The translations under genes and the position numbers were made by a program. DNA of 64,000 nucleotides, from the NCBI RefSeq assembly GCF_009649845.1, contig NZ_WJIE01000001.1, forward strand, positions 1 through 64,000, given 5' to 3'. This document shows, piece by piece, positions 22,507 through 30,035 of this stretch. The stretch comes from Polyangium spumosum. Lineage in GTDB: Bacteria; Myxococcota_A; Polyangia; Polyangiales; Polyangiaceae. The notes below the pieces were generated by a model. That model made no database searches, had not been told where the DNA came from, and saw only the letters and a list, made by a program, of their open reading frames with translations. Position 1 is the first letter of the stretch; each line of letters begins with the position of its first letter.

Positions 22507-23562
22507 ATGAAACGCACGGCTCGTGCCACGCTTCGCCTCGTAGACCTATCCGGGGATCCCCCTGGCGAAGTGCTGCTCTTCCGCGCGGGCGTTAACAAGT
22601 CGTACAAGGGCCTCCTCCTCTTCGACGAAGAAGCCGCGCGGCGCGTCCTGGCAGACTTCGAGGCGCACGGCGCCGAGCTCTTCTTCGACTACGACCACGC
22701 GTCCCTTTTCGGCTTCTCGAAGGGCGCGGGCGAGGCGGCGGCGTGGTTCCGGCCCGAGGTTCGCGAGGGCGCGCTCTGGGCCGTCGATGTCCGCTGGACC
22801 GAGGAAGCGGCCGAGAAGGTCCGGGCGCGGAAGTATCGCTACATCTCGCCCGCGGTCGATTACGAGCTCGATAGCAACCGGATCACGCGGCTGATCAACG
22901 TCGCGCTGACGAACCTGCCCGCTTCGCACGGGCTTCCGCCGCTGATGGCGGCTTCGCAGGGAGCAAAAGGCATGTTGGAAGGCGCGCTCGCGCATATCGC
23001 CTCGGCGCTCGGGCTCGATCCCGATTCGGCGACCGAGGACGACGTGATCAAGGCGTTTGATGATCACATGGCCGAGGAGGGCGGCGACGAGGGGGACGAC
23101 GCGCTGAAGGATAGCGACGCGGCGGAGGCCCTCGCGCAGATCCGCACGCTCACCGGGAAGGCGACGGCGCGCGAGGCGCTCGCGGCGGCGGCCGAGGAGC
23201 TGCAAGCGGCGCGCGCGGCGGCCGTGGAGGACGAGATCGGCGCGCTCGTGGATCGGGGCGTCGCGGCGAAGCTGATACCCGAGGCGGGGCGCGAGGCGTT
23301 CGTGAAGCTCGGCCGAAAGGACCTCGACGCGTTGCGGGAGCTCGTCGGGAGCTCGGGCGAGGATCCCGCGCGGGAGAAGCCGAAAGGGGATCCGCCGAAG
23401 GGCGATCCCCCGAAGAAACCGGCGGCGAGGCCCTCGCCTCCGGCGACGCGGTATCAGCAGGCGACGCTCGCGGCGCGTACGCGTCGGAATGGGGAGTTTG
23501 ATCTCCAGGTGGCGAAGACGCTGCGGATCGATCCCGCCGCGATGGATGAGGCCGACGATTGA
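22507..23562 (+). CDS. Mu gpI-like head maturation protease/scaffold
   Basis: This 351-residue protein has an N-terminal protease domain (about 1-150) with the typical Mu-I pattern, FFDYDHASLFG, AAWFRPEVREGALWAVDVRWT, RKYRYISPAV and a final TNLPASHGLP. The C-terminal half is an acidic Ala/Glu-rich helical region and a Pro/Lys linker (about 285-325), suited to an internal scaffold. The order protease, decoration, major head fits Mu. I chose ATG 22507 rather than a TTG at 22489. Confidence 0.88.
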   Translation: MKRTARATLRLVDLSGDPPGEVLLFRAGVNKSYKGLLLFDEEAARRVLADFEAHGAELFFDYDHASLFGFSKGAGEAAAWFRPEVREGALWAVDVRWTEEAAEKVRARKYRYISPAVDYELDSNRITRLINVALTNLPASHGLPPLMAASQGAKGMLEGALAHIASALGLDPDSATEDDVIKAFDDHMAEEGGDEGDDALKDSDAAEALAQIRTLTGKATAREALAAAAEELQAARAAAVEDEIGALVDRGVAAKLIPEAGREAFVKLGRKDLDALRELVGSSGEDPAREKPKGDPPKGDPPKKPAARPSPPATRYQQATLAARTRRNGEFDLQVAKTLRIDPAAMDEADD

Positions 23563-23578
23563 AGGAGGGTGCTGAGCC

Positions 23579-23992
23579 ATGGTCCGCGACGTGAAGCGAT
23601 ACGGGATCGGCGTCTGCGTCGAGAGACTCGCGCCCGGCATGAAGGCGGGCGCGGTGATCGAGGAAGGCAATATCGTCTGCGTGGATGCCTCGGGCTACGC
23701 GGTCGAGGCGACCGAGGCGGCGGATCTCCGGCCGGTCGGGCGAGCCTGCGAGACGAAGGACAACAGCGCGGGCCAGGACGGCGCCGAGCGGATCAACTGC
23801 GAGCCGGGGACGTTCCTGCTCCAGAACTCGGGCGGGGCCGACGCGGTGACCATGGCCGATTTCCTGAAGGACGTGTTCCTCGTGAACGGGGGACGCGTCG
23901 CGAGGACGAGCGGCGGCGGGAAACGCTCGGTGGCGGGAAAGATGATGGGCCTCGACGGGGGCCGCGTCGCGGTCTCCATCGGTCCGCGGTGA
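23579..23992 (+). CDS. Capsid decoration-type protein
   Basis: This 137-residue beta-rich protein sits between the protease and the major head protein, the usual site of the DUF2190 or head-decoration gene. It has Gly/Val strands such as MKAGAVIEEGNIVCVDASGY. A strong AGGAGGG Shine-Dalgarno precedes the ATG. The assignment rests on position and composition. Confidence 0.65.
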   Translation: MVRDVKRYGIGVCVERLAPGMKAGAVIEEGNIVCVDASGYAVEATEAADLRPVGRACETKDNSAGQDGAERINCEPGTFLLQNSGGADAVTMADFLKDVFLVNGGRVARTSGGGKRSVAGKMMGLDGGRVAVSIGPR

Positions 23993-24010
23993 CGCGAGGA
24001 AGGGCGTTCG

Positions 24011-24958
24011 ATGATCATCACGCGTTCGAGCCTGCGGGCGATGTTCAAAGGCTTCCAGGTCCTCTTCAAAAGCGGGATGGGTATGGCGGAGCCGTGGGGC
24101 TCGAAGGTCGCCCGCACGCTCCCGAGCACGGGCGAGGAAGAGACTTACTCCTGGTTGACCGCGATCCCGGGCCTTCGGCATTGGGTGGGCCCTCGCGTAG
24201 TCGAAAACCTCCGCTCGCGTAGCTTCACGATCAAAAACAAGCCCTTCGAGAAGACTCTCGGCGTCGAGCGGGAGAAGATCGAAGACGACAAATACGGGAT
24301 GTATGGGGATTATGCGAGCCTGCTCGGGCAGCAGGCCGCGAAGCATCCCGACGACTGCATCGCGCCGATCCTCCTCTACGGGGAGCAAACGAGCTACCTC
24401 GATCCCCTCGTCGGGCCGGTTTCGCTCGTCGTCTACGATGGCCAGCCTGTCTTTTCCGAGGTGCATCCGGTGGATCAAGACGATCCCGATTCACCCGTCC
24501 AGGCGAACTATCACCCCTCGGGGATGGCGCTCACGCCGGAGAATTACGAGATCGTCCGCGCGAACATGCGGTCGCTCGTCGACGTGAACGGCCGGCGGAT
24601 CGGGATCAAACCGGATACGCTGATCGTGAGCCCGCAGAAGGAAGGCGCGGCGAAGCGGATCGTGGAAGCCGAGACGATCGCCCGCGGCGGCGCGCAGGAA
24701 GACAACATCAATCAGGGGACGGCCGAGGTGCTCGTGATCGATGAGCTGAGCGATGCGCCCGGGGTCTGGTTCCTCGCCATGCTCAAGAATCAGTTGATGC
24801 GGCCGATCATCTGGCAGGAGCGGCAAAAGCCGAGGTTTCAGGCGCTCATGAACGGGAGCGAGTACGCGTTCGTCAATAATCAATACCTCGCGGGGGTCGA
24901 CTGCCGGGGCAATGCCGCGCCGGCCGTCTGGCAGAGCATCGCGAAATGTCGCCCGTAG
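24011..24958 (+). CDS. Major head protein (Mu gpT-like)
   Basis: This 315-residue protein resembles the Mu head subunit gpT: an N-terminal MIITRSSLRAMFKGFQVLFK, YSWLTAIPGLRHWVGPRVV, and a C-terminal RPIIWQERQKPRFQ followed by a short YAFVNNQY segment. It forms the icosahedral shell with HK97-type fold. The gene is followed at once by the small head proteins. Confidence 0.9.
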   Translation: MIITRSSLRAMFKGFQVLFKSGMGMAEPWGSKVARTLPSTGEEETYSWLTAIPGLRHWVGPRVVENLRSRSFTIKNKPFEKTLGVEREKIEDDKYGMYGDYASLLGQQAAKHPDDCIAPILLYGEQTSYLDPLVGPVSLVVYDGQPVFSEVHPVDQDDPDSPVQANYHPSGMALTPENYEIVRANMRSLVDVNGRRIGIKPDTLIVSPQKEGAAKRIVEAETIARGGAQEDNINQGTAEVLVIDELSDAPGVWFLAMLKNQLMRPIIWQERQKPRFQALMNGSEYAFVNNQYLAGVDCRGNAAPAVWQSIAKCRP

Positions 24959-24976
24959 GGCCTGGAGGGAAGGACG

Positions 24977-25300
24977 ATGATCATCGTAACGTGTGTTCCG
25001 CCTCCCGGATATGACGCCTACCGTTGCGGGTGGCGCGAGGAGGAGCGCGACGGGAAGAGGGTACGGATCGGGCTCTGCTGGAAGGCCGGGGCAACCGAGC
25101 TCCCGGATGATGCGTTGACGCGCGAGCAAATCGAAATGCTGAAGCGTGATCCCGGGAAGCGGATCACGGTGCGGGAGCTGCCGGGCGTCGAGCAGGTGCG
25201 CGCGCCGAGGTCGAAGGAGCCGACCGAGGCGAAGGGCAAGGCGTCGAAGGAGGGCGCCGAGGAGAAGGGCCCGAGCACGGGCGCCGCGGGGGAGACGTGA
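24977..25300 (+). CDS. Small phage protein after the major head gene
   Basis: This 107-residue protein has an N-terminal half with a compact fold and two to three Cys (MIIVTCVPPPGYDAYRCGWR). The last 40 residues are charged and low-complexity (EPTEAKGKASKEGAEEKG). Family unknown. Its stop overlaps the next start. Confidence 0.65.
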   Translation: MIIVTCVPPPGYDAYRCGWREEERDGKRVRIGLCWKAGATELPDDALTREQIEMLKRDPGKRITVRELPGVEQVRAPRSKEPTEAKGKASKEGAEEKGPSTGAAGET

Positions 25301-25722
25301 ACGCGTACGCCACGCTCGCGCAACTGTACGCGCTCGGCGTCAACAAGGAGGCGCTGGCTCGTGTACCCGTTCCGGATCAACTCGAAGGGCTCGAGGCGGC
25401 TTCGCGCAAGGTGGATACGTATCTCGCGGATCTCAACCCGCCGCTTGCCGTCTTCACGGGGGCGATCGTCGAAGCTACGGCGGCGATTGCGGCCTATATG
25501 CTCATGTCCGCCTCGGGCTTCGATCCCGAGCACGACGATTCCAAGAACCTGCGGCAAAGGTACCTCGACCAAATCCACTGGCTCGAAGGGCTCGACGGGG
25601 GGAAGAAGCTGCCGGGCGTCGTTGGGCAATCGGGCGCGAACGGCAAGCGGCTCGGGCCGCGTGTACGCGCGGCGGAGCTGCGGGGCTGGGAACGGGGATG
25701 GCGAGGAGGGCGGCGGGCATGA
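25297..25722 (+). CDS. Neck/connector protein (Mu gp36, DUF1320-like)
   Basis: This 141-residue protein begins MNAYATLAQLYALGVNKEAL and has SRKVDTYLADLNPPL. That pattern is typical of DUF1320 head-tail connector proteins. It overlaps both neighbours by four bases. Confidence 0.75.
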   Translation: MNAYATLAQLYALGVNKEALARVPVPDQLEGLEAASRKVDTYLADLNPPLAVFTGAIVEATAAIAAYMLMSASGFDPEHDDSKNLRQRYLDQIHWLEGLDGGKKLPGVVGQSGANGKRLGPRVRAAELRGWERGWRGGRRA

Positions 25723-26174
25723 AGCTGTCACGGGTCGCGGGGCGCGGGCTGCTCGAAATGGCCAAGGGGCTTCGAGGGCTCTCGAACGGCTCGCATCAAA
25801 CCGAGGTGCAAAAGACCCTCGGCAAAGAGGCCGTCGAGCTCGTGCGGGATGGCATCGAGTCCGGCCGCTCGCCCGATGGGGACGCCTGGCCAAAGCGGGC
25901 GGCGGATGGCGCGCTCGCGCTACAGCCGCTCGCGGCGCACGTCGAGTATCGTCCGCTTCCGCCGAACCCTTTCGAGTGTGCGGTCGAGGTGCGGGTGAAT
26001 CACTGGACCGCGCATTTCGCGCAACGGGGGACGCTTCAGCATGGCGTCATCCATAACCCCGAGCGAGCGCTCGTTCCCGATGGCCAACCCCCTCCGGGCT
26101 GGATTGCGCGCATCCGTGCGAGTGCGGGTGTCGCTTTCTCGGCCGCGGTGCGGCGCGCGGTCAAGGGGGAGTAA
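25719..26174 (+). CDS. Virion morphogenesis-type protein (gpG/gpS-like)
   Basis: This 151-residue protein opens with helices (GLLEMAKGLRGLSNGSHQTE), then IESGRSPDGDAWPKRAADG. This matches virion morphogenesis proteins that act in head completion or tail terminator assembly, where a 'G..P.G..W..' motif is usual. It starts at the ATG overlapping the previous stop. Confidence 0.7.
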   Translation: MKLSRVAGRGLLEMAKGLRGLSNGSHQTEVQKTLGKEAVELVRDGIESGRSPDGDAWPKRAADGALALQPLAAHVEYRPLPPNPFECAVEVRVNHWTAHFAQRGTLQHGVIHNPERALVPDGQPPPGWIARIRASAGVAFSAAVRRAVKGE

Positions 26175-26680
26175 TGGGCGGCTGGGACGAAACGAGCCTC
26201 GGGCGTTTCGCCAAGGAGCTCCACGCGAAAATGAACGTCGAGGGCCTCGATCTCGCGATCGGAAAGGATGAGGGGCGCGGGCTCGCCTCGCCCGCGCGGC
26301 TGATCGTCTCGGTGCCGGAACATGAGGACCTCGAACCCCCTGCACAGCAAGGCGGCGCGGGGAAACACGTCTGCGAGGATCGTGTGATTGAAGCGACGTT
26401 CACGGTCTGGGGGAGCTCGCCCGTCGAGGCGGAAAGCGTGTACCTCCGCCTCCTGCAATCGGTGCGGGAGCTCGGGGTGAGCCGGCGCGCGCGTGGTTAT
26501 GGTCGCGTCCAGTGGATCGCGGGCGCTGGGCGCGCGGGGTCGGCGGGGGTCAAGGTCGTCGTTCCGATGTCGATCCGCCTCCCCGTGGTGGACGTCGATC
26601 TGCGGCATGCGTTGATCCTGAAAGCCTCGGTCGAGGGGGAGACGGCTGCGCCCGATGGCTCGAAACGCGAGGGGTTCTGA
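26174..26680 (+). CDS. Tail terminator-like protein
   Basis: This 168-residue alpha/beta protein lies just before the sheath gene, where Mu-type phages encode gp37-like terminator proteins. It contains EATFTVWGSSPVEAESVYLR, like the strand-helix layout of terminator folds. The start overlaps the previous stop (TAATG) and the stop overlaps the sheath ATG (TGATG). Confidence 0.6.
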   Translation: MGGWDETSLGRFAKELHAKMNVEGLDLAIGKDEGRGLASPARLIVSVPEHEDLEPPAQQGGAGKHVCEDRVIEATFTVWGSSPVEAESVYLRLLQSVRELGVSRRARGYGRVQWIAGAGRAGSAGVKVVVPMSIRLPVVDVDLRHALILKASVEGETAAPDGSKREGF

Positions 26681-28728
26681 TGCCGAGCGCTGAAATCACG
26701 TTCACCGAATTCGGGCCGGCGGGCGAGCCTGCCTCCGCCGCGCGGGTGGTCGCCAAGGTTGGCGTATGCTCGGCGGGGTCGAAGAATACCGTTTATGCGT
26801 TCGATGTACCTTCGCCCGTCGCGAAAGCTCTCGGCGAGGGACCGCTCACGGAAGCCACGGCGCAAGCGGTCCGCGTCTCCAGGCAGCGCACGCTCGCGGT
26901 TCCCGTCGAGGCAAGCATTCCGGGCGCGCTCGACCCGCTCATGCAATCCGGGCCGGGGCCGGCGCTGCTGTTCGCGGGCGCTCCGACCGATACGGCGGCG
27001 GTGCGTGTACGCATCACAAAGAGCGGGCCGCAAGGCGTCGGGCGGTTCCGCGTCTCCATCTCGGGGACGTCGGCGGGCGCGCAGGTGGTTCCTCGGTTTG
27101 GAACCGAGCTCGTGATTCCCTCGCGGAAGGCGGCCGAGGTTACGGGGACGCGGGACCTGTCGCGGCTCGCGTATGCAAAACCGGCCGTCGTCCGCGGTGA
27201 CAAAGACCTCGGGGCGTCGGGCCTCTACGGGGCCGGGGGCCTGCTCGATGGGAAGGGCATCGAGGCGAAGATCCACGGCGCCGAGGTGTCTTGCTTGCTC
27301 GAGGCGCCGAAGGACGGGGCCGCGCTGCTCGCGCAACTGTCGAACGCGTTTGCCGCGTGCGTGTTCTCGATCGACGGGGGCGCGCGGCTCGTGTGGACCT
27401 CGAAGGCCATCGGGAAGGCGGCGACGATCGAGCTCCTCGGCGGCTCGGCGCTCGTCGCGCTTGGCCTGGTGGTCGGGCTGAAGCAAGGCGAGGCGGGGGA
27501 CCTCGACGGGACGACGCTCGATTTGCAGGAAGACGCGGGCCAGGTGCAAACCGTCGAATTCAAGGATCCGCCTGCCGATCCGGCGGCGGTCGTCGCGGTG
27601 CTCGGGAAGGCGAATAACGTGGCGGCGTCGCTCGTGGCTCCGGCCTCGAAGCTGCGGCTCGCGAGCAAGACGATCGGCGAGGGGTCGAGCCTCGCGATCC
27701 TCGGCGGGAGCGCGATCGAGCTGCTCGGCCTCCCAAAGGCGACGGCGAAGGGGCGCGAGGCGGACCATAAGATCCCGGGCCTCGGCGTGACGATCCAGTT
27801 TCCCGCGGCTGCGTTCGTCAAGGACACTGAATACGGGTTCGCCTGCCATGCGCCGGGGTTCTCGATCGAGTCTGTGATCCAGGCGATCGACAAGCTCGTG
27901 CACGTGAAGGCCGATTTCCGGATCCTGCATGTCGTCGGCGAGCTCGCCGATGCTGCGGAAACGAGGGCGCTGGCGGAGGCCCTGGACACGAAGATCGCTG
28001 AGCTCGAAGCGCTCAAGCGGCCGATCGTCGCGATCCTCGGTGCGCCGCTCGGCGAGACGGACGAAGCGCTCGCGGAAGCTTTCGAGGGCTTCGTTTCGCG
28101 GCGCGTGTGCGTGTGCGCGCGGGGCGCGTGGCTCCGCGGTGGGACGCTGCAAGGGTCGTTCCTGCGCTCGCAATCGTGGGCGGCCGCGTACAAGGCGGCG
28201 GCGGTGCGGTTCTCGTCGGACCTCGGCAACCACGATGACGGGCCGCTGAAGGAGGTGGACGCGCTCCCGGTGGACGAGGGGCTCGCGACGGTGAAGCTCC
28301 GCGCGGCGCGGTTCACGGTCATGGATACGAGCGGGGGAAACGTGTACTTCGCTCGCGGGCTCACGATGGCGGACGAACGGAGCCGATATCGGGATCTGAA
28401 CGTGGCGCGCGTCATGATCGAGGCGTACCTCGCGGCGCAACCGATCCTTGATAACGAGATCAACAACGATCCGCCGCTGAACGAGGACGGGACCCTCGAA
28501 ACGAATACCGCGGGGGCGATCGACCGAGCGGTAACGAATGCCCTGTCAGGTGCGCTGATGCCCGACCATGCAAGCGCGGTGCGGGCGCGCGTCATCCGCA
28601 CGGACAACGTCTTCGAGACGAACCTCCTCCGGGCACGCATGACCGTGGTCCCTCGGGGGCAAATCTACGGGGTCTCGGCCGAGCTCGGGCCGGGGCTCTT
28701 GACGGACAACGAGGAGGAGGGCGGCTGA
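26680..28728 (+). CDS. Contractile tail sheath protein with repeated inserts
   Basis: This 682-residue protein has N- and C-terminal sheath regions. The latter holds NVYFARGLTMADERSRYRDL, a variable region, and the end RARMTVVPRGQIYGVSAELG. The middle includes two tandem, related segments (about 27327-27480 and 27598-27735) with the pattern LxxAxGGxRLVxTSKxIGxxxxIxILGGSAxxLLGL. A third copy of that pattern is in the tail fibre. Sheaths are usually 380-500 residues, so these inserts explain the length. They may be surface-exposed receptor or sugar-binding modules. Confidence 0.82.
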   Translation: MPSAEITFTEFGPAGEPASAARVVAKVGVCSAGSKNTVYAFDVPSPVAKALGEGPLTEATAQAVRVSRQRTLAVPVEASIPGALDPLMQSGPGPALLFAGAPTDTAAVRVRITKSGPQGVGRFRVSISGTSAGAQVVPRFGTELVIPSRKAAEVTGTRDLSRLAYAKPAVVRGDKDLGASGLYGAGGLLDGKGIEAKIHGAEVSCLLEAPKDGAALLAQLSNAFAACVFSIDGGARLVWTSKAIGKAATIELLGGSALVALGLVVGLKQGEAGDLDGTTLDLQEDAGQVQTVEFKDPPADPAAVVAVLGKANNVAASLVAPASKLRLASKTIGEGSSLAILGGSAIELLGLPKATAKGREADHKIPGLGVTIQFPAAAFVKDTEYGFACHAPGFSIESVIQAIDKLVHVKADFRILHVVGELADAAETRALAEALDTKIAELEALKRPIVAILGAPLGETDEALAEAFEGFVSRRVCVCARGAWLRGGTLQGSFLRSQSWAAAYKAAAVRFSSDLGNHDDGPLKEVDALPVDEGLATVKLRAARFTVMDTSGGNVYFARGLTMADERSRYRDLNVARVMIEAYLAAQPILDNEINNDPPLNEDGTLETNTAGAIDRAVTNALSGALMPDHASAVRARVIRTDNVFETNLLRARMTVVPRGQIYGVSAELGPGLLTDNEEEGG

Positions 28729-28729
28729 C

Positions 28730-29188
28730 ATGGGCCATACCGTGACCACTCCGCGCGGGGAATTCGCGCACGATGACCTGACGATCACGGCGATCCTCCA
28801 CAACGGCAAGCGGCACACATTCACCACGTGCTCGTCGATCACCTACGGCAATGGCCTGTCCTCGAGCACGGTCGGCGGGACGCAACCCGGACCGAAGGCG
28901 CACGGGGGCCGAAAAGCCGAGCCGAAATGCGAGATGGAGATTTCCCGGGGCGAGGAGGACGAGCTGCGCGGGAAGCAGGGGGACGGCTGGATTTATCGGA
29001 CCGTGGATCTGCAAATCGTCTATTCACTCCCGGGGCGGCCGGACATCATCGATCGCGTGGAGACGTGGCTGCCGCTGGGGGATGAAACGTCATCGCAAGC
29101 CGGGGATCCATCCATGACGAAGCTCGAAGGTAATTGCCTCAAGGTGATCAAGAACGGAATCGATCCTTTCAAGAAGCCGAGGAGCTGA
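28730..29188 (+). CDS. Tail tube protein
   Basis: This 152-residue protein is directly after the sheath gene, the universal sheath-tube order. It shows a tube-like pattern, LTITAILHNGKRHTFTTCSS and VGGTQPGPKAHGGRKAEPKC, followed by TVDLQIVYSLPGRPDIID. Confidence 0.75.
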   Translation: MGHTVTTPRGEFAHDDLTITAILHNGKRHTFTTCSSITYGNGLSSSTVGGTQPGPKAHGGRKAEPKCEMEISRGEEDELRGKQGDGWIYRTVDLQIVYSLPGRPDIIDRVETWLPLGDETSSQAGDPSMTKLEGNCLKVIKNGIDPFKKPRS

Positions 29189-29193
29189 TCGAA

Positions 29194-29883
29194 ATGCGAA
29201 AGCTGACGGATGAGGTGCGGGAAGAGCTCCGCCGGACACACGGCGGGGAGCTGCGGGTGATCGAGGTCGAGGGACACGAGGGGCTCGCCCTCGTGGTGAA
29301 GGCGCCGGACCGGAAGGCGTGGGCGGCGGCGTTCGATGGGCTCGGGAAGCCTGCGGGGCGCATCGATGCGCTCCACAACCTGCTCGTGGATTGCGTCGTC
29401 TGGCCCGAGGCGGCCGCGCTGCCGGCGGCGCTCGACGAAGTGCCAGCGCTGCCTGAGCTCGTGTGGCCGGTGCTCGCTGGGCTCGCGGGTGCGCCCGAGG
29501 ACGAGCTGCAAGCGATTCCGCTGTCGAAGCTCGGGGCCGAGGAGCGCGCCGAGCTCGCGGCGGCGGGATTGACCGAGGGCAGGCTGGCGGAGCTCATGGC
29601 GACGACGCGAGGAGCCTCGCAACACGTCGCGCTGCGGGTGGGGACGGCCCTGTGGCTCCTGAAGTGTCCGAGCTCCTCGCATTACGCGGCGTCGCGGCGG
29701 CTGAGCCTGCAAGGCAAGGTCTTCGAGGGGCTCTATCGCCTCGCGCTCAACGCGATCGAATGGCCGACGAGTGAAGCGGTGGCGACGGTCTTCGAGCGCG
29801 CGCCGGGGCTCGCGAGCGCCGTCGGCGAGGTGGTGATGGAGCTCTGCGGTTCGGAGGCAAAGCTTCGCGTGGGGGGGATCTAA
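29194..29883 (+). CDS. Tail assembly chaperone, zero-frame product
   Basis: This 229-residue protein lies between the tube and the tape measure, where tailed phages encode chaperones that coat the tape measure. The middle is Ala/Leu-rich and helical; the C-terminus ends MELCGSEAKLRVGGI. The final codons GTG GGG GGG ATC TAA form a slippery run. The start at ATG 29194 follows the GGAG in the previous gene's end. Confidence 0.78.
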   Translation: MRKLTDEVREELRRTHGGELRVIEVEGHEGLALVVKAPDRKAWAAAFDGLGKPAGRIDALHNLLVDCVVWPEAAALPAALDEVPALPELVWPVLAGLAGAPEDELQAIPLSKLGAEERAELAAAGLTEGRLAELMATTRGASQHVALRVGTALWLLKCPSSSHYAASRRLSLQGKVFEGLYRLALNAIEWPTSEAVATVFERAPGLASAVGEVVMELCGSEAKLRVGGI

Positions 29884-29899
29884 GCCTGCTGCGACAGGC
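29871..29899 (+). promoter_or_regulatory. Programmed -1 frameshift signal
   Basis: Seven G residues (29871-29877) span the last two glycine codons; a -1 slip keeps GGG in both codons. After six bases there is a hairpin with stem GCCTG (29884-29888), loop CTGCGA and stem CAGGC (29895-29899), at the usual stimulatory distance. The zero-frame stop is at 29881. Confidence 0.7.
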
Positions 29900-30035
29900 G
29901 CGGACGGATTTGGGCCTGTTCGCAGACGGGCTCCTCGAGCTCTGCGGCTCCGATGCCGAAGCAGAACCGGCACGCGCGGCGGCGCTCACGATCGCGGCGT
30001 TTCTTTACTCCAACATTCGATGGCCTGATCTATGA
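29877..30035 (+). CDS. -1 frame extension of the tail chaperone (GT-like)
   Basis: After the slip the frame reads DLSLLRQARTDLGLFADGLL and continues through ELCGSDAEAE to a stop at 30033, overlapping the tape measure ATG at 30032. This adds 52 residues. The ELCGSDA motif resembles the ELCGSEA at the end of the zero-frame product, so the extension is a related domain, not random sequence. This is the G/GT layout of lambda and Mu gp41/42. Confidence 0.72.
   Translation, partial: DLSLLRQARTDLGLFADGLLELCGSDAEAEPARAAALTIAAFLYSNIRWPDL

Noticed and set aside
26497-28440. 647-residue minus-strand frame opposite the sheath gene
   Set aside because: Antisense shadow; the sheath gene is supported by order, overlaps and motifs.
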